Assembly: GCA_029213145.1 (NCBI GenBank)
Contig: JARGNK010000015.1
Coordinates: forward strand, 1-44,597
DNA from: Rubripirellula sp.
Lineage (GTDB): Bacteria > Planctomycetota > Planctomycetia > Pirellulales > Pirellulaceae
Direction: 5' to 3'
Length of the DNA: 44,597 nt
Shown here: positions 7,699 to 16,585 of the stretch, in pieces
How positions within the stretch are numbered: position 1 is the stretch's first letter
Layout of the letters: every line of letters starts with the position of its first letter
The notes under the pieces: generated by a model
The model's database searches: none
Told to the model about the DNA's origin: nothing
The model's input: only the letters and a program-made list of their open reading frames with translations
Made by a program: the position numbers and the translations under genes

Positions 7699-10600
7699 CT
7701 ATTTGGAACTTAACTGGTGAATTGTATTATGGATCACGCGGCGAACCTCATTCCCATCGGAAGTCCTCAGTCGGCAAACAATTTCCATGCCCCAGGTCGG
7801 GTTTAACTCTGGTATCACCAGCCGAACCGTCTTGGAGTCAGTAGATAGATCAGCCGAAACGACTTTCAACTGCCGCTCGTTGAAGTGCTTAGAACCGTAA
7901 TTCTTTGTTCGTTTTAAATCCCAAACCGTCACCTTAAAACGATCCGTTTCGGTGATTATCTTGGGGTCGATGGGATCGCTGAAGGAGATTTCCACTCCAT
8001 CTTGCCGAGCGTTTAACCCGATTGGCAAATCAACACGATTCCCTTTCTGGCGGATACGAAATAATCCGCCTTCCTGTTCCTGGCGACTACCCGCCCAAGA
8101 AAACATTCCGCCAACGTACAACTGGCCATCCGTTGGTGAAAATCGGGCGCGAATCATTCCAGTTGGTAAATCGGGAATCGGTAACTGGCACATTCCACCC
8201 TGTGGTTGCCGCTCCCCGCTGGGTAGTGAAACGTGCTCATGCGGCACAACATAAATCCTGCCGTAGCCGTAAGAGAGATTCAGCAAGCTTCCGCCAAGTG
8301 GTCCCCAAGCATCTGTTTTCGCCCATAACAATTCGGCCGGCGACCGATCAAAGGAATTCGTGATCCAGCACAAAGGTTGCTGCATCCTCTCGTCAGATGA
8401 ATCAGTGACGTCGTGATACCCATACATGTTGCCATAGAAACCACCTGGCCGAACCCAGTTGATTCGGTTCTTCGGGTTCCAATGTCCTTCTTGGTCGGTG
8501 ACGATGAACGATCCATCATCATTTAGACAAACACCGTTTGCAGCACGAAAGCCGGCAGCAAGAATTTCGGTTTCCGAGCCGTCGGGCAGGACCTTCAGTA
8601 GCGTGCCGTGGTGGGGAACAACGGCCTTGAGAGCATGGCGGGCTGATTTTGCATAATAGTAGTTGCCCTCGGCATCACGCTGCAGACCCATTGCAAATTC
8701 ATGAAAGTGCTCGGTCACCTGATGATCACTATTGAAACAACGGTAATCATCCATTTCGCCATCACGATTTTGGTCTCGCAAAGCCACCAACTGATCCCGG
8801 CAGGTGACCATCACGCGATCTTCCTCGACCAAAATCCCGAGCGGTTGAAATAGTCCGCTGGCAATTCTGCGCCACCGCAAAACGGAGCCAGACTCGCCTA
8901 TTGTTTTCAGGCCATCGACTCGCCAAACATCCCCATCCCAAGTGCAGACTGCCATTGCATCGCCCGACGGATAAAAATCTAAACCGGTCACTCGCGTTCG
9001 AGCGGACCAAGGATTGCCTTCGGGTCGAACCAATTCATCGACAGCCCAGGCATCCGATTCAAACCAGGTACTTGAGGGTACTTCGACGCTCGTTGCATAT
9101 TGAGCGGGGCCACCATGAACCAAGACGGTTAAATCTTGCTGCCAGCGGCCCAATGCTTGATCGATCGTTTGCAGCTGTTCATTGGAAATAAGCGAATCGG
9201 AAAACACGACATTCCCTTGCAACCGAGGTTCACCCGCATCAATTTGCAGCACCAACTTTCCGTCCATCACTTCGAGTGAACCGTGGCCGTCCATCCCGCG
9301 AACCGCAGCACTGAATACCTGGTCACCCCAGCGAAGGATTTGCACACCATCCTCTCGGCTCTCCAACTTTGCATTTTCCGGAACGGCGGAAACGATCATC
9401 CTCAGGAGCTCTTTTCGCGGTCCCACATTCAAGGTTCTCGCAAAAATTGGATCATCGGCACTCAACACGACCCCCGGCCGCTCCAAAACCTCGGTCTCGC
9501 CGACCGTATAATCAAGAATGACTTGATTTTCGTACCGATGGAGTCCTCGGAATTTGGCCCAACTGTTCGGTAATGGACCATAGCGACGACCGTCCCGGCC
9601 CGTCACACGCTGTGTGTCCTCGAAACTCCCCGACTTAGGATCTGCCCAACCTGGGCCCGTGGGAACAGCCGCTCGGATTCGGCCTGATGCCCGCAAGTGG
9701 ACACCATGTCTGCCATTGAACTGAATCCCATTCCAGTCCACGAACTCGTCTGTCCATGCCGCTGCCATCCGCATCGTATCATGCTCGAACACCATCCAAG
9801 CTTGGCCGCGACTGATTCCACCCGGACCTTCATCCAAACGAATCGCGATGGCCTTCTGAGCAATGTTATCCGCGTCACCGAACTGAATCGTCGTGATCAA
9901 CATTGATCCATAGTCCATCGTCACGAACGGCTGGATGACCTGAGGCTCTGGACCGCGTGAATCTCCCTTCGGCAAGCTGGCCAAATAAGCTGGCGTCACC
10001 TTCGCAAATTGCCCGGGGTTTTGCTGTCGAAGAAAGTGCTCACGCAAATAGTGAATCACATCATATTTTTGCTGGGGCACCATCCATGTTTGAGGCACCA
10101 TCAGTCCACCTCCATGGGTCAATGTTTGGTACATCGAATAGGGATCGTTACCGAATTTGAATTTCCCCTCGCCGAATCGCAAGGCCGTCGGCAAAGAACC
10201 TTGCTTATCAAGCGTCCCGTGGCAATTAACGCACAGACCGTCGTAAACCTTCTGTCCCCGCTGCAACGAATCTTTATTCCATTCGGAAATCATGCCGCGA
10301 TGATCTAAATCTGCTTCATACTCTGGCAAACGCAATTGCAAGTCCTCTTCAGAGGGTTGCAGTTGCTTGGCAACCTCAGGACCGCCATCACGAACAGCGA
10401 TCAGGTAAGCGACGAGATCTAAGAACTCCTGGCGTCCGCGCAGTGCGTTAACTTGCCCTGACGGCATCAGTGAAACATCAGACTGTTTCTCGAGCTCAAC
10501 GTCATCCAACTCAATGACCAATCGGTCGGTTGGTAAAACGCCGGTTTGCAAGGTCAAAGATTCGCCAGTTCGCTCCGCCACCAATCCAGTCACCGATCGT

Positions 10601-10968
10601 CCATCACCGGTCAAGATCTGTACGCTGCGATATTCCTGTTCGACTTTGCCAGACGGCCGCAGCACGGACTCTACCAAATGCAAATCGTCGACAACTCGCT
10701 TCCAACTCGACAAATCTGGACCGAGCGATCGATTCCCCCCAGAGTTCAGGTGACACTTACCGCATCCCACACCCGGTGAATGGAATAGGATGGCACCACC
10801 GACGGGGTCTCCTTTTTCTCTCGCGTCGGCGGCCAAATCGACCATCTGTTCAGCCATCAATTGCTGTTCTAACGAGATCCGCTGTGCATCACACGGAAGA
10901 TCAAACAGCGGTGAGATCGCTAAGACGGCGATTAACCAGCGGAAACAGGCCACAAGACGATTCATCAT
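7699..10968 (-). CDS. Exported diheme c-type cytochrome / beta-propeller protein (planctomycete type)
   Basis: This 1089-residue exported protein starts with a signal peptide ending near PCDAQR. Two heme c sites are visible: CGKCH (residue ~69, PVC-type heme-binding domain with ...GPDLSSW... and ...EQEYRSVQILTGDG...) and CVNCH (residue ~246, standard cytochrome c domain). Residues ~340-640 look like the DUF6797-type region found in such proteins. Residues ~650-1000 form a glucose/sorbosone-dehydrogenase-like beta-propeller (FYPSGDAMAVCTWDGDVWRV, GFRAANGVCLNDDGSFIVTDQEGHWNPKNRINWV). It probably oxidises a carbohydrate-derived substrate and passes electrons through its hemes; the substrate is unknown. 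The ATG-ATG start at 10968 has no clear ribosome site. The next gene begins 11 nt downstream, suggesting joint expression with the TIM-barrel protein. Confidence 0.85.
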   Translation of the reverse strand: MMNRLVACFRWLIAVLAISPLFDLPCDAQRISLEQQLMAEQMVDLAADAREKGDPVGGAILFHSPGVGCGKCHLNSGGNRSLGPDLSSWKRVVDDLHLVESVLRPSGKVEQEYRSVQILTGDGRSVTGLVAERTGESLTLQTGVLPTDRLVIELDDVELEKQSDVSLMPSGQVNALRGRQEFLDLVAYLIAVRDGGPEVAKQLQPSEEDLQLRLPEYEADLDHRGMISEWNKDSLQRGQKVYDGLCVNCHGTLDKQGSLPTALRFGEGKFKFGNDPYSMYQTLTHGGGLMVPQTWMVPQQKYDVIHYLREHFLRQQNPGQFAKVTPAYLASLPKGDSRGPEPQVIQPFVTMDYGSMLITTIQFGDADNIAQKAIAIRLDEGPGGISRGQAWMVFEHDTMRMAAAWTDEFVDWNGIQFNGRHGVHLRASGRIRAAVPTGPGWADPKSGSFEDTQRVTGRDGRRYGPLPNSWAKFRGLHRYENQVILDYTVGETEVLERPGVVLSADDPIFARTLNVGPRKELLRMIVSAVPENAKLESREDGVQILRWGDQVFSAAVRGMDGHGSLEVMDGKLVLQIDAGEPRLQGNVVFSDSLISNEQLQTIDQALGRWQQDLTVLVHGGPAQYATSVEVPSSTWFESDAWAVDELVRPEGNPWSARTRVTGLDFYPSGDAMAVCTWDGDVWRVDGLKTIGESGSVLRWRRIASGLFQPLGILVEEDRVMVTCRDQLVALRDQNRDGEMDDYRCFNSDHQVTEHFHEFAMGLQRDAEGNYYYAKSARHALKAVVPHHGTLLKVLPDGSETEILAAGFRAANGVCLNDDGSFIVTDQEGHWNPKNRINWVRPGGFYGNMYGYHDVTDSSDERMQQPLCWITNSFDRSPAELLWAKTDAWGPLGGSLLNLSYGYGRIYVVPHEHVSLPSGERQPQGGMCQLPIPDLPTGMIRARFSPTDGQLYVGGMFSWAGSRQEQEGGLFRIRQKGNRVDLPIGLNARQDGVEISFSDPIDPKIITETDRFKVTVWDLKRTKNYGSKHFNERQLKVVSADLSTDSKTVRLVIPELNPTWGMEIVCRLRTSDGNEVRRVIHNTIHQLSSK

Positions 10969-11070
10969 TCGAATACTGGAGAGGTGGAAAGGCAGGGGAA
11001 CTCAACAGCAGCAGTATAAACGAAGTCAGCGGGCATCGACGTGACGAGCGGATATCTCCTCCTCGCTCAC

Positions 11071-11805
11071 TCAACCCGACCACATCATCCAAAATGCGAC
11101 TGACAACAATGCAATGGCAAGGAGTCGCTTGAAACCGGCTGCCGGAATGCGGGAACTCAACAACACCCCCAACTGGACGCCGATGATCGCCGCAACCGCC
11201 GCAACCGCTACTTGAGGGACAATATCGCCCACCACGAAATTCCTCGCGGACAAAATGACAGCCTTGTAAGTCGCAATTATCAACAAACACTGAGTCACGA
11301 ACGATTTGTATCTCAGCTGCGACCAATTCTGTTTCAAGGCGAACGCTGCAATTGGAGGACCTGCGATACTCACCGCCCCGCCTAGAAACCCGGCAGCCGC
11401 TCCCGCAGCAAAACAAGATCCCTTTCCAGTTGACTCACTTTGCGACACACCTTGATCTCGCAAACTCCAGATCACCATCAGAAAGATTGCCAAACCAGTT
11501 CCTCGAACCAGCCAATGCAAAGCGATGGTTTCAAACAGATAAAATCCCAAGGGCAGAAATAGCACAGCCCCCAGTACGGCCTGGAGCAACGAACGCCTTT
11601 CAAACCCTTTCCGGTAAGCCCAAGCAGCCATCAATAGCATCGGCACACTGCTTACCGAAACAACGACGTGCGCTGCCCGCACGTCAATCACCAACGCTAC
11701 CAAGGTGAGTGCGACAATACCGTAACCAAAGCCAATGGCGCTGTGCACAATGCCTGCCGCCAACGCGATCAAGGCGATCGAAGCGATCTCGCCCCATGCA
11801 TCCAT
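11071..11805 (-). CDS. TauE/SafE family transporter (sulfite/organosulfur exporter-like)
   Basis: This integral membrane protein has about eight hydrophobic segments and the TauE pattern of two repeats (ALAAGIVHSAIGFGYGIVALTL near the start; GFLGGAVSIAGPPIAAFAL in the second half). The family exports sulfite, sulfoacetate or related small anions. I start at ATG 11805 (MDAWGEI), one base after the stop of the MFS gene at 11807-11809, rather than at 11856, which would overlap that gene by 50 nt and add a polar tail. The length of 244 residues is normal. Its coupling to an MFS transporter and the nearby TauD-type dioxygenase hints at organosulfur handling, but that is inference. Confidence 0.85.
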   Translation of the reverse strand: MDAWGEIASIALIALAAGIVHSAIGFGYGIVALTLVALVIDVRAAHVVVSVSSVPMLLMAAWAYRKGFERRSLLQAVLGAVLFLPLGFYLFETIALHWLVRGTGLAIFLMVIWSLRDQGVSQSESTGKGSCFAAGAAAGFLGGAVSIAGPPIAAFALKQNWSQLRYKSFVTQCLLIIATYKAVILSARNFVVGDIVPQVAVAAVAAIIGVQLGVLLSSRIPAAGFKRLLAIALLSVAFWMMWSG

Positions 11806-11806
11806 G

Positions 11807-13237
11807 CTATTCAAGCAACTCTTCCCCGCGTGTCTCACGGCCAAAGGTGACGACAACGGCCCCGACCAGATAAAGCGGTGACAACCACAGTGCCTGACTT
11901 TCTGGGGAAATCAAAATCCAGAATCCAAAAACAAAGAAAGCTACCGCAGTGCCCAGCCGTCCCATGTTGAAACAGAAACCGGCTCCCGTGCCACGGAGAC
12001 GCGTCGGGTAGAGTTCGGGGAAATAGACGGCATACCCGGCGTGCATTCCAAGTGTAAAGAATCCAAAAACCGGCAGAAAGCAAGCTAACAAGAGTGGCGA
12101 CGAATCATTCGGCAGCATCCACCCAAACAGCAGAATGACAGCACCAAAGGCTACAACGTGGTACAGAATGAAAGCACCGCGTCTGCCAAGCCGATTCGAA
12201 ATGGCACCAAAAAACAGCAAGCCCAAGCCGCCACCGATCGTGTTGAGCGTCATACTCAGCATCTCGTTGCGTTTGATCTCACCCGCGTGTTTTTTCAGAG
12301 CCTCCGCCTTTTCTAACTGAAACTTCTCGCTTTCTGCTGACGTCGCATCTGCCCCCGGATTGACAACTTCCTCTACCTTTAAAGCATCCTGCTGGGCACG
12401 ACGGAGCAAGGCATTCTTTCCGTAAATATGGATCCCCCAAAAAGTCACCAATCCGATTGTGGCCAGCGTCACACCGACAATCGTGGACCGCAGATTCTCG
12501 CTCGAAAATAAATCTCCAAGCCTACCCGGTTTTTGAGATGGATCCTCTGCGGCTCGCTGCTGGGCACGCGTCCAAGACTCCGGCTCATGAAGCTTCCAGC
12601 GGATCCAAAGAGTCAGCAGTGCTGGCAGAACGCCAATGGCAAATCCAATCCGCCATGGATCCCAACCCGCACTCGCGATACGAGCGTTGACAGCCTCGTT
12701 ACCAATCAACATTGCCACGGTCGCAGCAGCTAACAACGTTCCAAACACACTGCTGGAATGAAAAATCGAGCCCATCACGGATCGAGACCGAGTGGGCATG
12801 ACCTCCGCAACCATCGCAGCGGCCACGGCCCATTCACCACCAACCCCCATCGCCACCAGGAATCTCAACACAACCATTTGCCAAGGCGCCTGGGCGAACG
12901 CACTGGCACAGGTGAATAAGGAATAGAACAGAATCGTCAGCACCATTGTCTTGGATCGACCGATTCGATCACTGACAACACCAAAGAAGACTCCGCCGAA
13001 GGCACCACCGAGCAGAAAGAATCCGAACGCGATGTTATTCCAAGATCCGACCGAAGCATTGTCCGCGTCGACCCCCAACAAATCTGGCATGGCGTCGCGC
13101 ATCGACGCGACGAAAATCTGCCCCTCAAACACATCGAACACCCAGCCAAGGGAAGCAATCAACAACACCGTCCATTGATAACGGCTGATGCCTTGATTCC
13201 ACTTCAAAGACGTGTTCGTCGATTCACTCATGTTCAT
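11807..13237 (-). CDS. MFS transporter (metabolite:H+ symporter type)
   Basis: This 476-residue protein has about twelve membrane segments and the MFS signature SDRIGRSKTMV after TM2, with a second copy SNRLGRRGAF after TM8. MGVGGEWAVAAAMVAEVMPTRSR and ELYPTRLRGTGAGFCFNMGRLG are typical of the sugar/organic-acid symporter branch (shikimate, sialate, aromatic acid carriers). A longer-than-usual charged loop (KVEEVVNPGADATSAESEK and on to KHAGEIKRNE) lies around residues 290-325, between TM7 and TM8. The start is MNMSES; a second ATG two codons later is equally possible. The TauE gene follows with one base between. The transported substrate is not evident; an organic acid is plausible. Confidence 0.9.
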   Translation of the reverse strand: MNMSESTNTSLKWNQGISRYQWTVLLIASLGWVFDVFEGQIFVASMRDAMPDLLGVDADNASVGSWNNIAFGFFLLGGAFGGVFFGVVSDRIGRSKTMVLTILFYSLFTCASAFAQAPWQMVVLRFLVAMGVGGEWAVAAAMVAEVMPTRSRSVMGSIFHSSSVFGTLLAAATVAMLIGNEAVNARIASAGWDPWRIGFAIGVLPALLTLWIRWKLHEPESWTRAQQRAAEDPSQKPGRLGDLFSSENLRSTIVGVTLATIGLVTFWGIHIYGKNALLRRAQQDALKVEEVVNPGADATSAESEKFQLEKAEALKKHAGEIKRNEMLSMTLNTIGGGLGLLFFGAISNRLGRRGAFILYHVVAFGAVILLFGWMLPNDSSPLLLACFLPVFGFFTLGMHAGYAVYFPELYPTRLRGTGAGFCFNMGRLGTAVAFFVFGFWILISPESQALWLSPLYLVGAVVVTFGRETRGEELLE

Positions 13238-13432
13238 TACTCTGTCAGGTTGCAGTCAGATTAACGACAATCTTAGCTTGATGCGTGAGCCCGTGGGTTC
13301 AACCAAGCTCTTTTGCGGCTACTTTACTGAGTGCGATGCATTTTCATGGCTGGCGACCGAAAACAGCGGCAACCGCTGACCGGGACAGTTCGCACAGCAA
13401 ATCTTTTGCCTGCAAAACCGCTTCGCTCCGGG

Positions 13433-14428
13433 TCAACCCACAGCTTGCTGAGTCTGCATTTCAGCCAAGGAGGCAGTGACTTTGCGAGTCCCGGAAAAGG
13501 GTCGGCGGGCATGCATCGCGATCGTATTGTCCACCAACACCACATCGCCAACCACCCACTCAAGGTCAAACGCCAATTCCTCAGCAATTTCGACCGCTGC
13601 TTTCACTGCATCCGCGTCCAAGGGCGTCCCATCACCATGCTGAATCGCTTTCGATGGATCATTACGTTCATCTTTCCACCCACAAAAAGCCGCAATCAAT
13701 TGGTTAAAAAAGACACTTCGACCGTCTTCGGTTTGCATCACGGCGGGCAGGGCAGGGGTGACTGCCCGAAGCGATCCATCACCTAACCACTGCCATGAAT
13801 AACCTAATTCGCGCAGGCGGGATTCAGCGGCATCGGCATTGTCGACTCCCAATGTGCTTCGCCAACTACGGCCCATTCCAGAACCCGCGTCGTCGCTATC
13901 AGGCATCACGTTGCTATACCTCAGTCCAAGCTGCCGACATTGTTCAACAAATTCGGGGCAGCGTTGCTCAAGTCGCTCCAACAACACATCAGAGCGACAC
14001 AGCGGTGTTTGGCCTCCTTCCTCAGCAACAACTTCGCAACTGAACAAGATCCATTTAGGAAATAGAGGCGTCTGAGCCATCTCGTGATGAAAAAATATCC
14101 GCACGTTGGACGGTGCCTCGTTGGCCGAAATGACTCGCTCCGTTCGGTTGACGCGAAGATCATTGGAAAGCGACTTTTCGTAGGGAAAATTGTCCAACGA
14201 TAACGCCTGAATGATCACGTCGAAATCATCTGCACCCTGCACAGGAAATCCACGCAGCAAAACCGCGCCATGTTTTGTTGCTAATTCCAGCAGTTTGTCT
14301 CGCTGCGACGAAACCCAATCTACCGTTGAATCGATCGTCTCCGCCGAATCCCCACAAATATAGGCGAATGGAAAGACCGTCCCTCCATGGGTTTGCTGGC
14401 CATCAACCTGAGCAATTTCAACTCGCAT
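13433..14428 (-). CDS. TauD/TfdA-family Fe(II)/2-oxoglutarate-dependent dioxygenase
   Basis: This 331-residue protein belongs to the clavaminate-synthase/SyrP-like branch of TauD/TfdA dioxygenases. Fe(II) ligands fit H-x-E in FFHHEMAQ and the distal His in VDNTIAMHARRPF; the 2-oxoglutarate-binding Arg is probably in SGTRKVTAS. GAVLLRGFPV and VFFNQLIAAF are further family segments. Such enzymes hydroxylate small molecules or cleave sulfonates and phenoxyacetates; the substrate here is unknown. Its ATG lies 3 nt after the stop of the aldo/keto reductase gene, so the two form an operon. About 195 nt without a recognised gene separate it from the MFS gene downstream. Confidence 0.85.
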   Translation of the reverse strand: MRVEIAQVDGQQTHGGTVFPFAYICGDSAETIDSTVDWVSSQRDKLLELATKHGAVLLRGFPVQGADDFDVIIQALSLDNFPYEKSLSNDLRVNRTERVISANEAPSNVRIFFHHEMAQTPLFPKWILFSCEVVAEEGGQTPLCRSDVLLERLEQRCPEFVEQCRQLGLRYSNVMPDSDDAGSGMGRSWRSTLGVDNADAAESRLRELGYSWQWLGDGSLRAVTPALPAVMQTEDGRSVFFNQLIAAFCGWKDERNDPSKAIQHGDGTPLDADAVKAAVEIAEELAFDLEWVVGDVVLVDNTIAMHARRPFSGTRKVTASLAEMQTQQAVG

Positions 14429-14431
14429 CGG

Positions 14432-15427
14432 TCACTCGTATATCGGGAAGAAGGTATTGAAAGCCAACTCACAAAAATCGCCGGGATCGTTGAATCTTCG
14501 ATTCACATTCAACGAAGAAATTTGATCCATCTGTTCTTGGGTCAATGCAAAGTCGAACAGTTGCAAGTTCTCTTTCAGTCGTTCCGGATTCGAAGATTTT
14601 GGAACGATCGCCGTACCCCGCTGCACGCCCCACCGCAGACAAACTTGGGCAGCAGTGCGATCACATTGCTCCGCAATCTTGTGGATCAGTTCGTGCCTCA
14701 ACAGAGATTCGCTTTGCTCCGCCATGTTTAATTCAAAATAGGACTGTGCTCCAAGCGGCGAAAACGCAGTCACTGCAATCCCTGATTCCTGGCAAAAACG
14801 AGTCAGTTTTTCCTGGGTCAGGTAGGGATGCATCTCGACCTGCAACATCGCTGGGGCGACTCGAGCCTGGTTCAGCAAGTCACGAAGCAACGAAACAACA
14901 AAGTTGCAAACCCCTATTTCACGCACTAACCCCGCGTCGACCAACTCTTCCATCGCTTGCCACGTTTCGATGATCGGGACCTGATCAGGAATGACTTTCG
15001 GATCTTCCGCATCGGGATCCGCAAACCAGCCCGGCGGATAACGCTCTTCGATCGGCACGTATTTTTGCGCGATCGGGAAATGCATGAGGTATAAATCGAG
15101 ATAATCAAGCTGCAAGTCCTGCAGTGATTTTTCCAATGCTGGCCTGACATGTTCCGGCCGATGGTAGGTGTTCCACAGCTTGGAAGTGACCCACAAATCC
15201 TCCCGTTTCACATCACCACGGGATAAAACATTCGACAAACCTTCGCCGGTCTGTATTTCATTCCCGTAATCAGCCGCGCTATCAAAATGCCGATAACCGC
15301 ACTCCACTGCCGACTGAACAATGCTTGGCGTCTTGTCCTGGTCAATTTTCCATAGTCCAAGCCCAACCGCCGGTACATCGCGGCCGCTTGCCAGTTTAAC
15401 GGTATTCCCTGCTATCTCTGCGATGAT
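14432..15427 (-). CDS. Aldo/keto reductase with no canonical start codon for its N-terminus
   Basis: This is an NAD(P)H-dependent aldo/keto reductase with the full catalytic tetrad: Asp and Tyr in HFDSAADYGNE, Lys in WVTSKLWN, His in YLMHFPIAQ. AIVPKSSNPERLKENL is the cofactor-binding motif. The first ATG/GTG/TTG is a GTG at 15307, inside helix 1, which would delete strand 1. The same frame is open upstream and encodes the expected start of the barrel (NTVKLASGRDVPAVGLGLWK). In that extension there is no ATG, GTG or TTG before the stop upstream. AGGAG at 15433-15437 sits 5 nt from an ATC at 15427 and 8 nt from a second ATC at 15424, so initiation at AUC, or a mutated ATG, is likely. It is coupled to the TauD-type gene. 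Confidence 0.8.
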   Translation of the reverse strand: MIAEIAGNTVKLASGRDVPAVGLGLWKIDQDKTPSIVQSAVECGYRHFDSAADYGNEIQTGEGLSNVLSRGDVKREDLWVTSKLWNTYHRPEHVRPALEKSLQDLQLDYLDLYLMHFPIAQKYVPIEERYPPGWFADPDAEDPKVIPDQVPIIETWQAMEELVDAGLVREIGVCNFVVSLLRDLLNQARVAPAMLQVEMHPYLTQEKLTRFCQESGIAVTAFSPLGAQSYFELNMAEQSESLLRHELIHKIAEQCDRTAAQVCLRWGVQRGTAIVPKSSNPERLKENLQLFDFALTQEQMDQISSLNVNRRFNDPGDFCELAFNTFFPIYE

Positions 15428-15432
15428 ATTAT

Positions 15433-15437
15433 CTCCT
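15433..15437 (-). promoter_or_regulatory. Shine-Dalgarno site pointing to a non-canonical AUC start
   Basis: AGGAG on the minus strand has correct spacing only to ATC codons (15427 and 15424), both in frame with the reductase. It supports the N-terminal extension used for that gene. Confidence 0.6.
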
Positions 15438-15533
15438 GCTACGCGGAGTTGGATTGCGAATCAGATGTATTAATGTAACGCTTCAACGCCCTACTCGGGA
15501 GTGAGGAGGGCAATCGTCAGCCTGGAGAAATTC

Positions 15534-16571
15534 ATGAGTGAGAAGCCGGTAAGATTTGGGCTCGTAGGATTTGGTGCCTGGGGCGGACATCACGCCAACG
15601 CCATCACGGTCACCAAAGACGCTGAATTGGTCGCGATCGCGGCACACAGTCCTGCATCGGTTGAGCGGGCTAAAGAAGCCTATCCGGATGCGACTGTCTA
15701 TGCAGACTATCGGGAACTGATCGCACGAGACGATTTAGATATCGTTGATGTCGTCGTCCCGAGTTACCTGCACCATGAAGTGGCGATGGCGGTACTCACC
15801 GGCGGTAAACACCTGCTGCTTGAGAAGCCAATGGGAATCTCATTGGACCAATGCGACGAGATGATCCAAACCGCAAAACAGCACGACCGACTGCTAGCGG
15901 TAGGTCACGAACTGCGACTGTCATCAATGTGGGGCAAAGCCAAACAAATGATCGAGGAGGGGTTCATCGGCAAACCGCAGTACGCATTGGTTGAATTGTC
16001 TCGCAACCCGTACCGCATGGGCGCGGACGGATGGCGGTACGACATTGACCGGGTCGGCAGTTGGGTCCTCGAGGAGCCGATTCACTTTTTTGATCTCGCG
16101 CGATGGTACTTGGAATCCTCAGGACAACCGGAGCGGATTTACGCAACCGCCAACTCACGTCAATTAGAACGGCCCGAATTGCAGGACAACTTCAGTGCAA
16201 TCATGCACTTCTCCGGTGGCAGTTATGCCGTGGTATCCCAAACACTCGCTGCCTTCGAGCATCATCAAACCGCCAAAATCACTGGCACGAAGGGGGCCTT
16301 GTGGGCGTCCTGGAGCGGCGCAATGGACCGAACCCGTCATCCAACCTTCCAACTACGCGCCTTCGACGGGAACGAAGTAACCACAGTACCCATTGAGAAA
16401 CCAACGGGAGAATTGTTCGAACTGGAAGATCAAATCGCCCGAATGGTCGACGCCGTCCGCAGCGGAACGCCACTTCATTGCACCGGAGAGGATGGGCGTT
16501 GGTCAGTCGCAATGTGCCTTGCTGCCGAAGAATCAATCCGAACAGGCGAAACCGTCTCCGTGAGCAATTAG
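15534..16571 (+). CDS. Gfo/Idh/MocA-family NAD(P)-dependent sugar dehydrogenase
   Basis: This oxidoreductase family acts on sugars, inositols and sugar nucleotides. The N-terminal Rossmann motif is RFGLVGFGAWGGHHANAI; LLLEKPMGISLDQCDEM contains the conserved EKP lysine, and WVLEEPIHFFDLARWYLES carries the H-x3-D-type active-site region. At 345 residues the length is typical. I start at ATG 15534, with GGAG 6 nt upstream, rather than the GTG at 15501. It is divergent from the aldo/keto reductase, with about 100 nt between them that must hold both promoters. It ends 14 nt from the convergent isomerase-like gene. No signal peptide is present, so it is cytosolic. Substrate unknown. Confidence 0.9.
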   Translation: MSEKPVRFGLVGFGAWGGHHANAITVTKDAELVAIAAHSPASVERAKEAYPDATVYADYRELIARDDLDIVDVVVPSYLHHEVAMAVLTGGKHLLLEKPMGISLDQCDEMIQTAKQHDRLLAVGHELRLSSMWGKAKQMIEEGFIGKPQYALVELSRNPYRMGADGWRYDIDRVGSWVLEEPIHFFDLARWYLESSGQPERIYATANSRQLERPELQDNFSAIMHFSGGSYAVVSQTLAAFEHHQTAKITGTKGALWASWSGAMDRTRHPTFQLRAFDGNEVTTVPIEKPTGELFELEDQIARMVDAVRSGTPLHCTGEDGRWSVAMCLAAEESIRTGETVSVSN

Positions 16572-16585
16572 CAGGCGATCCCCAA

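Noticed and set aside
13276-13311. An inverted repeat (AGCTTG...CAAGCT with inner pairing) as terminator between the TauD-type and MFS genes
   Set aside because: On the strand of those genes it is not followed by a T-run and the stem has large internal mismatches.
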